Shown: positions 37,576 to 46,900 of the stretch, in pieces | How positions within the stretch are numbered: position 1 is the stretch's first letter | Layout: each line of letters opens with the position of its first letter | Source: Actinomycetes bacterium | GTDB lineage: Bacteria > Actinomycetota > Acidimicrobiia > Acidimicrobiales > Acidimicrobiaceae | Direction of reading: 5' to 3' | DNA: 64,000 nucleotides | NCBI GenBank assembly: GCA_021826315.1 | Contig: JAKAZZ010000001.1 | Location: forward strand, 1 to 64,000 | The notes under the pieces: generated by a model | Seen by the model: only the letters and a program-made list of their open reading frames with translations | Databases searched by the model: none | What the model was told of the DNA's origin: nothing | Translations under genes and position numbers: made by a program

Positions 37576-38151
37576 ATGGCGGATCAATCGAAGTTTGCTG
37601 AGGATGCGATGGTCTATATCGACGCCCTCTTCTCAGCTGCAATGCGTATGACGCGTAACTCTGCTGAGGCAGAAGATCTAGTGCAGGAGACCTATCTAAA
37701 GGCCTACAGAGGATACGGATCGTTTCAAGAGGGCACGAACCTAAAGGCTTGGCTCTATCGAATTCTCACTAATACCTTTATCAACTCCTATCGAGCCAAG
37801 AAGCGACGCCCAGACGAGAGTGATCTTGACGAAGTTGAGGATCTGTATCTCTACCGTCGCCTTGGCGGACTCGAAGCTGTTGCAGCTGGCCGTTCGGCCG
37901 AAGAAGAGGTTCTTGACTCATTTACAGATGAGAACGTAAAGGCGGCTATCGAAGCGCTTCCCGAACAATTCAGATTGGCAGTTCTTCTGAGCGACGTTGA
38001 AGGGTTTTCCTATAAGGAGATTGCGGAAATTATGGACGTTCCAATAGGAACAGTCATGTCTCGCCTTCATCGTGGAAGAAAAGCGCTGCAAAAGGAGTTG
38101 TATCAGTTTGGTGCAAATCGAGGAATGGTAGCGAGCCGAAGTGGGAACTAA
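37576..38151 (+). CDS. ECF sigma factor, SigR/SigH type
   Basis: A 191-residue extracytoplasmic-function sigma factor of the thiol-oxidative stress group (ECF12, Streptomyces SigR/mycobacterial SigH). Region 2 reads [17 protein letters not shown] and region 4 has [24 protein letters not shown]. The downstream gene is the matching zinc anti-sigma factor and overlaps it by 11 bases. The pair should control thioredoxin and other thiol-stress genes. No clear self-recognition promoter (GGAAT-18-GTT) was found in the 148 bases upstream. Confidence 0.92.
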   Translation: MADQSKFAEDAMVYIDALFSAAMRMTRNSAEAEDLVQETYLKAYRGYGSFQEGTNLKAWLYRILTNTFINSYRAKKRRPDESDLDEVEDLYLYRRLGGLEAVAAGRSAEEEVLDSFTDENVKAAIEALPEQFRLAVLLSDVEGFSYKEIAEIMDVPIGTVMSRLHRGRKALQKELYQFGANRGMVASRSGN

Positions 38152-38407
38152 TCACTACAACAACGATTCAATGGAATGCAGAGAAGTTCTTGCACGCCTT
38201 TATACGTTTTTGGACGGTGAACTGACTGAGGAGAGGCGAATTAGGATTCGTCGCCACTTGGATGAGTGCTCCCCCTGCCTCGAAGCCTACGAATTTGAAG
38301 CTGAACTGAGACAGATGGTCGCAAATAGATTGCGCGACCGTGTGCCCGACATGCTCCGTATTAAGATCTCTCGACTGATCGAGAAAGACAGCCAAAGCGC
38401 TAATTAA
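38141..38407 (+). CDS. Zinc anti-sigma factor, RsrA/RshA type
   Basis: An 88-residue redox-sensitive anti-sigma factor. Cys13, His39, Cys43 and Cys46 (HLDECSPC) match the C11-H37-C41-C44 zinc set of Streptomyces RsrA with an offset of two. It holds SigR inactive until its cysteines oxidise. The GTG at 38141 overlaps the sigma gene; an ATG at 38171 would begin two residues before Cys13 but has no ribosome site. Confidence 0.9.
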   Translation: MGTNHYNNDSMECREVLARLYTFLDGELTEERRIRIRRHLDECSPCLEAYEFEAELRQMVANRLRDRVPDMLRIKISRLIEKDSQSAN

Positions 38408-38445
38408 TCGGGGAATATTTAGCTTTAGTCTTAGTTAGTTTTAAT

Positions 38446-38640
38446 ATGTCTAGAACTACAGAAGGACTAAGCGGAGTCGCCGTTAGTGCCATTGGAAGAC
38501 CCTCAAGAGCCTACACAAAGGGTCGAACTTGTAAGTACGACGGTTGTGAAACCAAGCTGTCAATATACAATTCAGGTAAATACTGCTACAACCACCAGCC
38601 CCTAACAGTTCCTCGGACAAGAGGCAAGAAACTCGATTAG
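38446..38640 (+). CDS. Small CxxxxC...CxxH zinc-binding-like protein
   Basis: A 64-residue basic protein. A candidate zinc knuckle reads CKYDGCETKLSIYN then CYNH, spaced C-x4-C-x10-C-x2-H. The rest is basic and Ser/Gly-rich. It lies between the SigR/RsrA pair and the DUF2342 gene, on the same strand, 38 bases after rsrA. I do not recognise a named family; comparable small Cys/His proteins accompany SigH-type loci in actinobacteria. DNA or RNA binding is possible from composition only. Confidence 0.55.
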   Translation: MSRTTEGLSGVAVSAIGRPSRAYTKGRTCKYDGCETKLSIYNSGKYCYNHQPLTVPRTRGKKLD

Positions 38641-38663
38641 GGTTTTGAACGGAGGAGGTCCAC

Positions 38664-39704
38664 ATGATCTCATGGGACTTAGCTACCAAGGTAGCAAAGG
38701 GTGTTATTGCTTCGTTTCCTAGAGAAGACGAGTCGCGGCTTACTGCGTTATGTGTTGAGATGTCTAAGTTCGCAAGTTATGCTCTTCCTAAGGTTGAGCA
38801 AGTTAGCGGTATATCAATATCTGACAACGCAATCGAAGTGCGATTTGCAAGTCGCAGCGAGTGGGTTGAAAATAATACCAAGTCGATGCAAAAGCTACTT
38901 GACCCAATAATCAAAGAAGCGACTGAGGCCGTTCCAGAGTTTCTTTCGTCGATCTACTCATCTGCCGGAGCGATTCAATTTGGCCTTCTATTCGGATGGA
39001 TGTCGAAGAGGGTCTTGGGACAGTACGACGCCGCCATGTTCACCAATGCCGACGTTGCTGGTGCGCCAGTTTTTGTTGTTGGATCGAACGTCTTTGAAAT
39101 AGAGGGTCGAAACAACTACACTCCTGGATCCTTTGGCCGGTGGGTACTGCTTCACGAAATTACTCACAAACTCCAATTCGAAGGTGTGGATTGGATGGCG
39201 AGTTACTACCGCTCACTGATAAGCGACCTAGTAGCTTCATCAAAGATATCCCCATCTGACGTCTTTGAGGCGATCGTTACGATCGTCGAAGAAGTTAGAG
39301 CAGGGCGTAATCCTATCGACGAAGCGGGTATCGCCGCTCTCTTTTTAGGGAAAAATCAGCGCCAGAGCCTGAGAAAGATTACCTCCTTAATGACGATATT
39401 GGAGGGGCACGCTGACTTTGTGATGTCGCGTGTAGCAAAGGGCACGATCGAAAATGCTGAAGAGTTTGAGACAATGGTCTCAGAGCGTCGCCAAGGTGGC
39501 TCCCCCGTATTCAAATTGATCTCTCGTCTATACGGTTTTGATGCAAAGGTACGCCAGTATGCGAATGGTCGCAAGTTTCTTGAGGAGCTGGCGAGTCGCA
39601 AATCGGATGACTTTGTTAGGACGATATTTTCATCTCCAGAATCACTTCCATCAGTGGAAGAGATCGCAGATGTGGAGTCTTACCTTTCTCGAGTGACTGC
39701 CTGA
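38664..39704 (+). CDS. Zinc-dependent metalloprotease-like protein (DUF2342)
   Basis: A 346-residue protein with HEITH (164-168) in LLHEITHKLQFEGVDWM, the hallmark of the DUF2342/coenzyme F420 biosynthesis-associated actinobacterial family. The first and last histidines of HExxH are predicted zinc ligands. Its true function is unknown, and the F420 label reflects gene neighbourhood rather than biochemistry. It immediately precedes tilS and hpt, the same order as Rv3626c-Rv3625c-Rv3624c in M. tuberculosis. AGGAGG at 38651 gives a strong ribosome site. Confidence 0.85.
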   Translation: MISWDLATKVAKGVIASFPREDESRLTALCVEMSKFASYALPKVEQVSGISISDNAIEVRFASRSEWVENNTKSMQKLLDPIIKEATEAVPEFLSSIYSSAGAIQFGLLFGWMSKRVLGQYDAAMFTNADVAGAPVFVVGSNVFEIEGRNNYTPGSFGRWVLLHEITHKLQFEGVDWMASYYRSLISDLVASSKISPSDVFEAIVTIVEEVRAGRNPIDEAGIAALFLGKNQRQSLRKITSLMTILEGHADFVMSRVAKGTIENAEEFETMVSERRQGGSPVFKLISRLYGFDAKVRQYANGRKFLEELASRKSDDFVRTIFSSPESLPSVEEIADVESYLSRVTA

Positions 39705-39735
39705 TCCATTGATTGCTATCCTTGAGCATTGAGAG

Positions 39736-40677
39736 ATGTCTGAGATAGTTGCAAGTGGAAGAAGAGCATTAACCGTAGGTTCGGCTAGAGCTCTGATTTC
39801 AATGAACTTTGAGCCAATCGATGATCTTCTCGCAAGGTGCTACTTCCCGACCGATGGTGCTTTCCATGCTGCTGTATCGGGGGGTTCTGACTCCTTAGCG
39901 ATGACAATGATCGCATTTAGCGCGGGTTTAAATGTGGAGATCTGGAATCTCGATCACAGAATTAGACCTACGTCAAAGGCTGAATCAGCGGCGGTTCGCG
40001 GCTTTGGCAATTGGCTTGGTGTGCCAGTTCATAATTTTGAAGCCGAAGTAGATGACCGAAACGTAGAGGCTAGTGCTCGCAAAGTGCGTCGATCGTATTT
40101 TCCAAGTAACGTCTCGACTGGGCATACTATGGACGATCAGGCTGAAACGTTTATCTTGAATGTGCTTCGTGGATCGGGCGTTGATGGATTGGCTAGTATG
40201 CGCCCAGGTCCTCAGAAGCCGATTCTCAATCTCCGAAAGATGGACACGATAGCGATCTGCAAGATCTTTTCGTTGGTCCCAGTTGAAGACGAGAGTAATT
40301 TAAGTGACAAATATCGTCGAAACCGAGTGCGGATGGAGGTCATCCCACTTTTATCGCAGATCTCGAATAGGGACATAGTTCCGGTCATTGCCCGAAGCGC
40401 ATCCGTATTGAGAACAGATGCTGACTTTATCGCTGAGCTTTCGAGAGGTATCGAGACGAACAATGTGAAAGAGCTACTCGCCCTTGATGGATCGGTATTG
40501 GCGAGAGTATTAAGGCAACGGGTGAGCAATATCTCTGGGTATCCTCCGTCGGCCAAGTCGATAGAGCGACTTCTATCTTACCTACGCGAGAAGAAGAGCT
40601 TTTCACTTCAATTAGAGGGAAAAGTTGTCGCGAAGGTGAAGAAGGGATCTGTATTTTTCGAGACCCTCGCTGACTAG
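39736..40677 (+). CDS. tilS: tRNA(Ile)-lysidine synthetase
   Basis: A 313-residue PP-loop ATPase that converts C34 of tRNA-Ile (CAU) to lysidine so that it reads AUA. SGGSDS (48-53) is the ATP motif; WNLDHRIRP and STGHTMDDQAETFILNVLRGSG follow. It is a short type with only a limited C-terminal domain. It lies between the DUF2342 gene and hpt, a conserved actinobacterial order. Confidence 0.92.
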   Translation: MSEIVASGRRALTVGSARALISMNFEPIDDLLARCYFPTDGAFHAAVSGGSDSLAMTMIAFSAGLNVEIWNLDHRIRPTSKAESAAVRGFGNWLGVPVHNFEAEVDDRNVEASARKVRRSYFPSNVSTGHTMDDQAETFILNVLRGSGVDGLASMRPGPQKPILNLRKMDTIAICKIFSLVPVEDESNLSDKYRRNRVRMEVIPLLSQISNRDIVPVIARSASVLRTDADFIAELSRGIETNNVKELLALDGSVLARVLRQRVSNISGYPPSAKSIERLLSYLREKKSFSLQLEGKVVAKVKKGSVFFETLAD

Positions 40678-40760
40678 AAATGCCATCGAATGTTTTGTGA
40701 TGATAACTTTTGCATTATCGTAGGTAGGGCTACATTTTTTAGGATCCGGCTAGGTATGAG

Positions 40761-41321
40761 ATGAACGACAACAGCGCTAAGCACTTGAATGACCCAAACC
40801 TCTCACGTATTTTGATATCGGAGACGGTACTAAGGGATCGGATTGCAGAGATAGGGGCACAAATATCCCATGACTACGCAGGTCGCGAAATCCTCATGGT
40901 TGGAGTACTAAAAGGGGCATTCCTCTTCATGGCCGATCTGGCTAGGGAGGTTACTGTTCCGGTTCAGTTCGACTTTATGGCGGTATCGTCATATGGTTCG
41001 GCTACGAAGACCTCTGGTGTAGTTAGAATTTTGAAGGATTTAGATATAGACCTTGCCGGTCGAGACGTCTTGATAGTGGAAGATATTATCGACTCGGGGT
41101 TGACCCTTTCGTATCTTCTGCGAAACCTCAAGTCCCGCAATCCTTCCTCACTGACCATCTGCTCACTTTTAGTTAAAGATACGATCGTAGCGGATGAGTT
41201 GGATCTGAAGTATGTTGGATTCAATATTCCAAACGAGTTCGTAGTTGGATACGGCCTTGACGTTGCAGAACGATATCGAAACCTACCGTTCATAGCTATT
41301 TTTCAGGAGAACCAAGGTTAG
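40761..41321 (+). CDS. hpt: Hypoxanthine-guanine phosphoribosyltransferase
   Basis: A 186-residue purine salvage enzyme making IMP or GMP from PRPP. The PRPP-binding loop is VLIVEDIIDSGLTL and the flexible-loop segment is FMAVSSYGSATKTSG. The C-terminal VGYGLDVAERYRNLPFI is typical. In most actinobacteria hpt is followed by ftsH before folE; here folE follows directly after 13 bases. Confidence 0.95.
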   Translation: MNDNSAKHLNDPNLSRILISETVLRDRIAEIGAQISHDYAGREILMVGVLKGAFLFMADLAREVTVPVQFDFMAVSSYGSATKTSGVVRILKDLDIDLAGRDVLIVEDIIDSGLTLSYLLRNLKSRNPSSLTICSLLVKDTIVADELDLKYVGFNIPNEFVVGYGLDVAERYRNLPFIAIFQENQG

Positions 41322-41334
41322 GGAGGTTTCTTCC

Positions 41335-41928
41335 TTGAATGAAGCACGCGAAGAGTCCGAGCCGTCAAGATTAACCTCTCTCATCAGAAATATCTTGGAT
41401 GAACTCCCATATGACGAGGCGACCATAAGTTCCTCAAAGGACGATACCTCAAAGCGCCTGTCGGCGCTTTGGTTTGATCTGTTGTCGGGTTCGAATGAAG
41501 ACGCATCTCAGTGCTTCAATGGTGGCCTTGAAACCTCAGCATCTGAATACATCGTTTTTAGAGATATAGCTTTCTACTCTCTATGCGAGCACCACTTTTT
41601 GCCATTCTTTGGTACCGTTGACGTTCTTTATCGCCCAGGTAGTGCTGGGCTAGTAGCAGGTGCTGCGACAGTTGCTCGTGCAATCGGTGTGGTCTCAAAG
41701 CGTTTACAACTCCAGGAGCGATTTACAAACGAAATCGCAGATGCCATCTTTAGGGGTGTCGACGCTCAAGGAGTTGTTGTAGTAACCAAAGCTCACCACC
41801 TCTGTATGTCGATGCGCGAACGACGTGACTCTGGAACCTCTCTCACATGCATATCTACCGCAGGAACCTTTGCCCTTGAGGGGCAAAACCGCTCTGAGGC
41901 GATGCAGATTATCTTTGGTGGTCAATGA
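41335..41928 (+). CDS. folE: GTP cyclohydrolase I
   Basis: A 197-residue enzyme opening GTP to dihydroneopterin triphosphate, the first step of folate synthesis. Zinc ligands are in SLCEHHFLPFFG and HLCMSMRER. The TTG start has GGGAGG upstream. It overlaps folP by 4 bases (ATGA) and opens the four-gene fol cluster. Confidence 0.95.
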   Translation: MNEAREESEPSRLTSLIRNILDELPYDEATISSSKDDTSKRLSALWFDLLSGSNEDASQCFNGGLETSASEYIVFRDIAFYSLCEHHFLPFFGTVDVLYRPGSAGLVAGAATVARAIGVVSKRLQLQERFTNEIADAIFRGVDAQGVVVVTKAHHLCMSMRERRDSGTSLTCISTAGTFALEGQNRSEAMQIIFGGQ

Positions 41929-42740
41929 GCGCATCTTTCACGAGTCAAACCACGAGATCACCAAGTTCTATTGAAGTCGTCGGGATATTGAACGTAACGC
42001 CTGATTCCTTCTCTGACGGTGGACGCTACTTCGACCCTTCGAGCGCAGTTGCTAAAGGTATCGAAATGTTTGAAGGAGGTGCGCAGATCGTTGATGTCGG
42101 TGGGGAGTCAACGCGTCCGGGTGCTACGCCGATAACAGTTGTTGAAGAGATTCGTAGGGTCGTACCTGTTATCGAGGCCCTGTCGCAGCATGGAAGAGTC
42201 TCGATAGACACCTTTAAGGCCGAAGTGGCCGGTGCGGCGATCAAAGCCGGTGCGAGCCAGATCAACGACATTTCATCGACTTTATATGAGGTTGCTGCCG
42301 AACATGGAGTTGGGTGGATTGCAATGCACATGAAGGGAACTCCTCAAAGCATGCAGCTCAATCCACTGTATGATGACGTAGTTGATGAGGTCTTTAGGTT
42401 TCTGAGCGAAAAGGTCGCGATCGCACGCAACCTTGAGATTGCTGAGATCTATGTTGATCCCGGTATCGGTTTTGGCAAAACCATTGAACACAACCTCAAA
42501 CTGCTAGGTGCAGTGGGACGCTTTCGCGAACTTGGAGTTCCCGTCTACTTGGGTACTTCGCGTAAAAGCTTCTTAGGAAAGTTGGTTGGCGAGGTTGAAG
42601 GTAGCGATGCGCGACCAAATGATCGCCTTGAAGGTAATCTAGCGACCGTGGCATGGGCAATTGCAAATGGCGTGAAGGCCTTGCGCGTTCACGATGTCAA
42701 GGCTACGTGTGACTATATAAGGCTCGCTGGTCTAGCCTAA
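41925..42740 (+). CDS. folP: Dihydropteroate synthase
   Basis: A 271-residue TIM-barrel enzyme joining p-aminobenzoate to the pterin. GILNVTPDSFSDGG and the second signature DVGGESTRPGA are present, as is the phosphate-binding end SRKSFL. It overlaps folE and precedes folB by 4 bases. This is the sulfonamide target. Confidence 0.96.
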   Translation: MSASFTSQTTRSPSSIEVVGILNVTPDSFSDGGRYFDPSSAVAKGIEMFEGGAQIVDVGGESTRPGATPITVVEEIRRVVPVIEALSQHGRVSIDTFKAEVAGAAIKAGASQINDISSTLYEVAAEHGVGWIAMHMKGTPQSMQLNPLYDDVVDEVFRFLSEKVAIARNLEIAEIYVDPGIGFGKTIEHNLKLLGAVGRFRELGVPVYLGTSRKSFLGKLVGEVEGSDARPNDRLEGNLATVAWAIANGVKALRVHDVKATCDYIRLAGLA

Positions 42741-42744
42741 TTGC

Positions 42745-43119
42745 ATGACAAAACGAGGAGTTATTTCAGTTCGAGGCATTTCATGTTTTGGACGTCATGG
42801 AGTTCTTCGCCATGAACAGATCGTCCCACAAGAATTTCTCATCAACCTCGAACTCGAATTAGATCTTGATTCGGCTATCGAATTTGACAACGTCGACGCC
42901 ACCGTCGACTACTCAAGGGCGTGCAAAGTTGCCGTAGAAGTAGTTGAAGGTAACAGCTTTTCACTCATTGAGGTACTCGCCCATACCATTGGAGCCACTT
43001 TGCTAGCTGAATTTTCGATAGTGGATCGTATCGAAGTGACGGTACAAAAAGTTGCTCCACCTATGCAATTCCACGTCGCGTCGGTTGGCGTAAGCCTTGG
43101 CATCGAAAGAGAAAATTAG
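42745..43119 (+). CDS. folB: Dihydroneopterin aldolase
   Basis: A 124-residue enzyme producing 6-hydroxymethyl-dihydropterin. It has the short DHNA fold: RGISCFGRHGVLRHEQIVPQEF, DYSRACKVAVEVVEG, and the catalytic lysine in TVQKVAPP. It sits between folP and folK with 4- and 1-base gaps. Confidence 0.93.
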   Translation: MTKRGVISVRGISCFGRHGVLRHEQIVPQEFLINLELELDLDSAIEFDNVDATVDYSRACKVAVEVVEGNSFSLIEVLAHTIGATLLAEFSIVDRIEVTVQKVAPPMQFHVASVGVSLGIEREN

Positions 43120-43120
43120 A

Positions 43121-43639
43121 TTGAAGGCACTTCTGTCCATCGGCTCGAATTTGGGCGAACCGATAGAAAATTGCCGCCGCGCCCTAGAGATGCTCGGTGA
43201 AAAGATCGTGGCATCCTCTTCGCTTTACGAGACCTCTCCCGTTGAGACCATCGACGCGCAAAGGGCCTACGTAAATGTCTCAGTTTTAATCGAAACTTCG
43301 GATAGTCCGCTACAGCTGCTAGAGCGAATTCAGTCGATAGAGAGTTATTTCGATCGGCAAAGGCCCCATTTTCATGCTGCTCGAACAATGGATATTGACA
43401 TAATTTGGCTCGAAGGTATTGAGCTAACCGGCGGCCGTTTGACCGTTCCCCACCCCCGTGCTTCGATGCGACTATTCGTACTTTTGCCAACATTTGAGAT
43501 TTCGCCCGACTTGGCAGTTAAATTGGCCGATCCAGAGGCGACTCCCTACCTTGGATCCCTTGAGGTTGGTAAGTCTCTAGTGGCAACGTTGGGCACCGAG
43601 ATTCAAGAGATAACCCTCATCGAGGGGCCTGCTAAGTGA
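43121..43639 (+). CDS. folK: 6-hydroxymethyl-7,8-dihydropterin pyrophosphokinase
   Basis: A 172-residue HPPK. The start LSIGSNLGEP, ETSPVE, and the PPPK signature DIDIIWLEG...LTVPHPR are all visible. The frame is open upstream to 43097, but the TTG at 43121 begins the first strand and lies one base after the folB stop. It closes the fol cluster; panC follows about 100 bases on. Confidence 0.92.
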   Translation: MKALLSIGSNLGEPIENCRRALEMLGEKIVASSSLYETSPVETIDAQRAYVNVSVLIETSDSPLQLLERIQSIESYFDRQRPHFHAARTMDIDIIWLEGIELTGGRLTVPHPRASMRLFVLLPTFEISPDLAVKLADPEATPYLGSLEVGKSLVATLGTEIQEITLIEGPAK

Positions 43640-43737
43640 CGTTGAGACTTCGTCGATACTCGCGCGGCATTTTTACTTCTAACGTATGGGGCGCATCATG
43701 CTCGTGGTACTTTTATCTATCTGAAGAGGTGATCTAA

Positions 43738-44586
43738 GTGAAGTCAAGCTATCGGCCAGATGAGGCGCGTGAAGATCTCGATGAATGGAGGCTTCAGCGA
43801 AGGTCAGTTGGATTTGTGCCAACGATGGGTGCTCTACATAAAGGGCACATGTCGTTGATCGATCGGGCCAAGAGCGAAAATGACAAAGTGGTCGTCTCGA
43901 TCTTTGTGAACCCACTTCAATTCAACGATCAGAGCGACTTTGATAACTATCCTTCAACGTTGGATCAGGACCGCTCACTATTAGAGGATGCGGGTGTAGA
44001 TCTACTGTTTTCGCCAACCGCAAGCGTTATGCACCCGATGCCAATGAACTTTAAAGTTTCCGTTGGCAAGATCGCTGAAGTCTATGAGGGGTACTTTCGT
44101 CCTGGACACTTTGACGGCGTTGCAACTGTAGTGGCGAAACTTATGTTGGTAGTTGGAGCGAGCAAGGTCTACTTTGGTGAAAAAGATATACAGCAATGTT
44201 TGGTTGTCAAGCGAATGGTGGAAGAGTTTCACTTCCCGAACCAGATAGAAGTCGTAAAGACCTATCGCGAAGTCGACGGACTTGCTTTTTCCTCTCGCAA
44301 TGTGCGACTTTCGACTCCCTCGCGGGAGATTGCGCCCCTTATGTACCGCTACTTATCCGAAGCAGCTAGATCTATCAGGGACGGGGCAGATGTTTCTACT
44401 GAGATCGATGGTGCAATCAAGATGGTCGCTAAGGCGGCCTCTAGCTCCTCAGTAGATTTTCGCTACGACTACGTGGACCTCGTTGACGGTAGCTTCAACG
44501 CCATGGATCGATTTAATGAGGGGCTGCGCTTAATTGCTGCCTGGACGCTAGATGGTGTTCGCTTGATTGACAACCTCGCTGTTTGA
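43738..44586 (+). CDS. panC: Pantothenate synthetase
   Basis: A 282-residue ligase of pantoate and beta-alanine. Signatures: VPTMGALHKGHMSLI, FVNPLQFN, YFGEKDIQQ and SSRNVRL. GTG start with GAGGTG upstream. It precedes coaX directly, an actinobacterial order linked to CoA synthesis. The usual panD gene between them is absent. Confidence 0.95.
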   Translation: MKSSYRPDEAREDLDEWRLQRRSVGFVPTMGALHKGHMSLIDRAKSENDKVVVSIFVNPLQFNDQSDFDNYPSTLDQDRSLLEDAGVDLLFSPTASVMHPMPMNFKVSVGKIAEVYEGYFRPGHFDGVATVVAKLMLVVGASKVYFGEKDIQQCLVVKRMVEEFHFPNQIEVVKTYREVDGLAFSSRNVRLSTPSREIAPLMYRYLSEAARSIRDGADVSTEIDGAIKMVAKAASSSSVDFRYDYVDLVDGSFNAMDRFNEGLRLIAAWTLDGVRLIDNLAV

Positions 44587-44602
44587 AAAATTTGGAGACC
44601 AT

Positions 44603-45415
44603 ATGTTGCTCGTAGTTGATGTAGGAAATACAAACACCGTTATCGGTGTCTACTCGTGGGATTCGTTGCAGATCGGCGCGAAAGGTGAGGCGCGAACCGC
44701 TGATTTTGGACTTTCACACCATTTTCGTATTGCAACTGTTACCGAACGGACCGTGGACGAGTACGCACTTCTTTTAGTGCAGCTACTAGGTATGAGGAAG
44801 TTGGACCACCTCGAGACGATAAAGGCGGTCGCACTCTCGTCGACCGTTCCACAGGTCACACAGACGATGCGTGATGTAGCGTCAAAGTGGTTCGGAGTGA
44901 CGCCAATCGTCGTTGGTCCAGGGGTTAAATCCGGTATCTCGATTTTGTACGATAATGCAAAAGAGGTGGGTGCCGACAGAATATGCGATGCCATTGCAGG
45001 ACTTGACCTTTATACGGCCCCTTTGGTCGTAGTCGATTACGGTACTGCGACGACCTTTGACGTGCTCTCGGCTAAGGGCGAGTATCTCGGCGGAGCTATC
45101 TGTCCCGGAATCGAGATTTCGCTCAATGCCCTCGTATCGCGTGCGGCGGCCCTTAGAAATGTTGAACTCACTCCTCCTCGATCGGTGATCGGTAAGTCGA
45201 CGGTTGAATCGATACAGTCAGGCGTTTTGTATGGATTTGCGGCTCAAACGGATGGAATGGTCGAGAGAATCCGGGAAGAGTTGGGCGAAGACCTTCATGT
45301 TATTGCGACCGGCGGCCTAGCTCCTTTGGTGGCACCATTTTCTAAGACCATTAAAAGTATTGAACCGTGGCTAACGTTGCATGGTTTGAGGTTAGTTTAT
45401 GAGCGCAACTCATAG
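44603..45415 (+). CDS. coaX: Type III pantothenate kinase
   Basis: A 270-residue kinase starting CoA synthesis. The ASKHA signatures are VDVGNTNTVIGVY, VVDYGTATTFDVL and GGAICPGIEIS. The frame is open to 44567 inside panC, but the ATG at 44603 has GGAGAC upstream and begins the first strand. The gene follows panC by 16 bases. Confidence 0.94.
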   Translation: MLLVVDVGNTNTVIGVYSWDSLQIGAKGEARTADFGLSHHFRIATVTERTVDEYALLLVQLLGMRKLDHLETIKAVALSSTVPQVTQTMRDVASKWFGVTPIVVGPGVKSGISILYDNAKEVGADRICDAIAGLDLYTAPLVVVDYGTATTFDVLSAKGEYLGGAICPGIEISLNALVSRAAALRNVELTPPRSVIGKSTVESIQSGVLYGFAAQTDGMVERIREELGEDLHVIATGGLAPLVAPFSKTIKSIEPWLTLHGLRLVYERNS

Positions 45416-45470
45416 CAAGTGAGAGCGCGGACCTTAGACTTAATCTTCTAACAATCGAAGAGGTGACCAC

Positions 45471-46898
45471 TTGAGTAGCGACCGTGAAGTCGTAGCAATA
45501 CCGTACTCGTTCCCAGTTGATTCGAATACGGCAATTCTCACCGAGAAGTACTCAGCTATAGAAGAAGGCGTTGTCACTGAGGATCGATACAAGATCGCAG
45601 GACGCTTGATGCTTCTCCGAAGTCAGGGAAAGATCTCCTTTGGCGACCTTCGTGACCAATTTGGATCGATCCAACTCTTTGTTCGATCAAATGAAGTCGA
45701 GGATTTCGCACTCTTCAATTCGCTCAATCTCGGTGATTGGATCGGTGTTGAAGGTCGAGTTGGTAAGACGAAGAAGGGCGAACTCTCCATATTTGTCGAG
45801 GGATTTACCTTGCTGGCACGGGCTGAGAGAAATTTTGGCGATAAGTGGCACGGAGTAAGTGATACCGACACTCGCTATCGCCAACGATACGTCGATCTTT
45901 GGGCGAACCCTGCCTCTAGGGAGACCTTCGCCAAGCGCTTTAAGATGATCTCTCTAATGCGTCGCTTTTTAGAGGATCGTGGATTTCTCGAGGTTGAAAC
46001 CCCAATTCTCCATCCGATCTCCGGCGGAGCACTCGCCAAGCCGTTCGTTACTTATCACAACGCATTGGACTCAAACTTCTACTTGAGAATCGCTCCAGAG
46101 CTCTATCTGAAGCGCCTTATCGTTGGAGGATTTGAAAGGGTCTTTGAGATCGGCCGTGTCTTTCGAAATGAAGGCATCTCGCCGCGGCATAATCCTGAAT
46201 TTACGATGCTCGAGCTCTATCAGGCCTACGTCGACTACGCCGACATCATGGACTTGGTTGAAGAACTGGTCTGCTTCCTAGCCCTTGAGCTAAATGGCTC
46301 CCTTACGCTTGAGTATCAGGGCAAGACGATCGACTTTACTCGTCCGTGGAGGAGAGCATCGTTGGAGGAACTCGCAAGCGAGTCATTGGGTTATGAGATC
46401 TCCCTTGAGACTCCATTTGAGAAGTTGGTCGAGATCGCAAAGTCGCTATCGATTAAGATCGAGTCGGAGTGGGGAGCTGGCAAGTTACTCCTTGAGATCT
46501 ATGAGGCTACAACCGAACATCGCCTGTGGAATCCGACCTTTGTAATGGACTTTCCTGTAGAGGTTTCGCCTTTAGCTCGTGACCATCGCTCCAAGGCGGG
46601 ACGTGTTGAGCGCTTTGAAACTATAGTTGCTGGACGCGAGTTGGCGAATGCTTTTTCGGAACTGAATGATCCGCGGGAACAGCGACGTAGGTTTTCCCAT
46701 CAGGTTGAAATGGGGCGGGCCGGCGATGATGAAGCAATGAGCATGGACGAAGATTACATCCGGGCGCTCGAGTATGGCCTTCCACCTACTGGAGGACTCG
46801 GAATCGGAATCGACCGTTTGGCAATGCTACTATGCGACGCCTCGCAAATACGTGAAGTCGTTGCCTTTCCTGCGATGCGTCCTGAGGTATTCGATTGA
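45471..46898 (+). CDS. lysS: Lysyl-tRNA synthetase, class II
   Basis: A 475-residue class II enzyme with an N-terminal OB-fold anticodon-binding domain (about 55-130) and a catalytic domain. Motif 2 is FEIGRVFRNEG and motif 3 is GLGIGIDRLAML; AKPFVTYHNALD is the family-specific motif. TTG start 45471 has GAGGTGACCAC before it. It is followed convergently by the CRP-like gene. Confidence 0.96.
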   Translation: MSSDREVVAIPYSFPVDSNTAILTEKYSAIEEGVVTEDRYKIAGRLMLLRSQGKISFGDLRDQFGSIQLFVRSNEVEDFALFNSLNLGDWIGVEGRVGKTKKGELSIFVEGFTLLARAERNFGDKWHGVSDTDTRYRQRYVDLWANPASRETFAKRFKMISLMRRFLEDRGFLEVETPILHPISGGALAKPFVTYHNALDSNFYLRIAPELYLKRLIVGGFERVFEIGRVFRNEGISPRHNPEFTMLELYQAYVDYADIMDLVEELVCFLALELNGSLTLEYQGKTIDFTRPWRRASLEELASESLGYEISLETPFEKLVEIAKSLSIKIESEWGAGKLLLEIYEATTEHRLWNPTFVMDFPVEVSPLARDHRSKAGRVERFETIVAGRELANAFSELNDPREQRRRFSHQVEMGRAGDDEAMSMDEDYIRALEYGLPPTGGLGIGIDRLAMLLCDASQIREVVAFPAMRPEVFD

Positions 46899-46900
46899 GA

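Noticed and set aside
45416-45470. T-box leader ahead of lysS
   Set aside because: The gap is too short and has no T-box core (TGGNACCGCG-like) or specifier stem.
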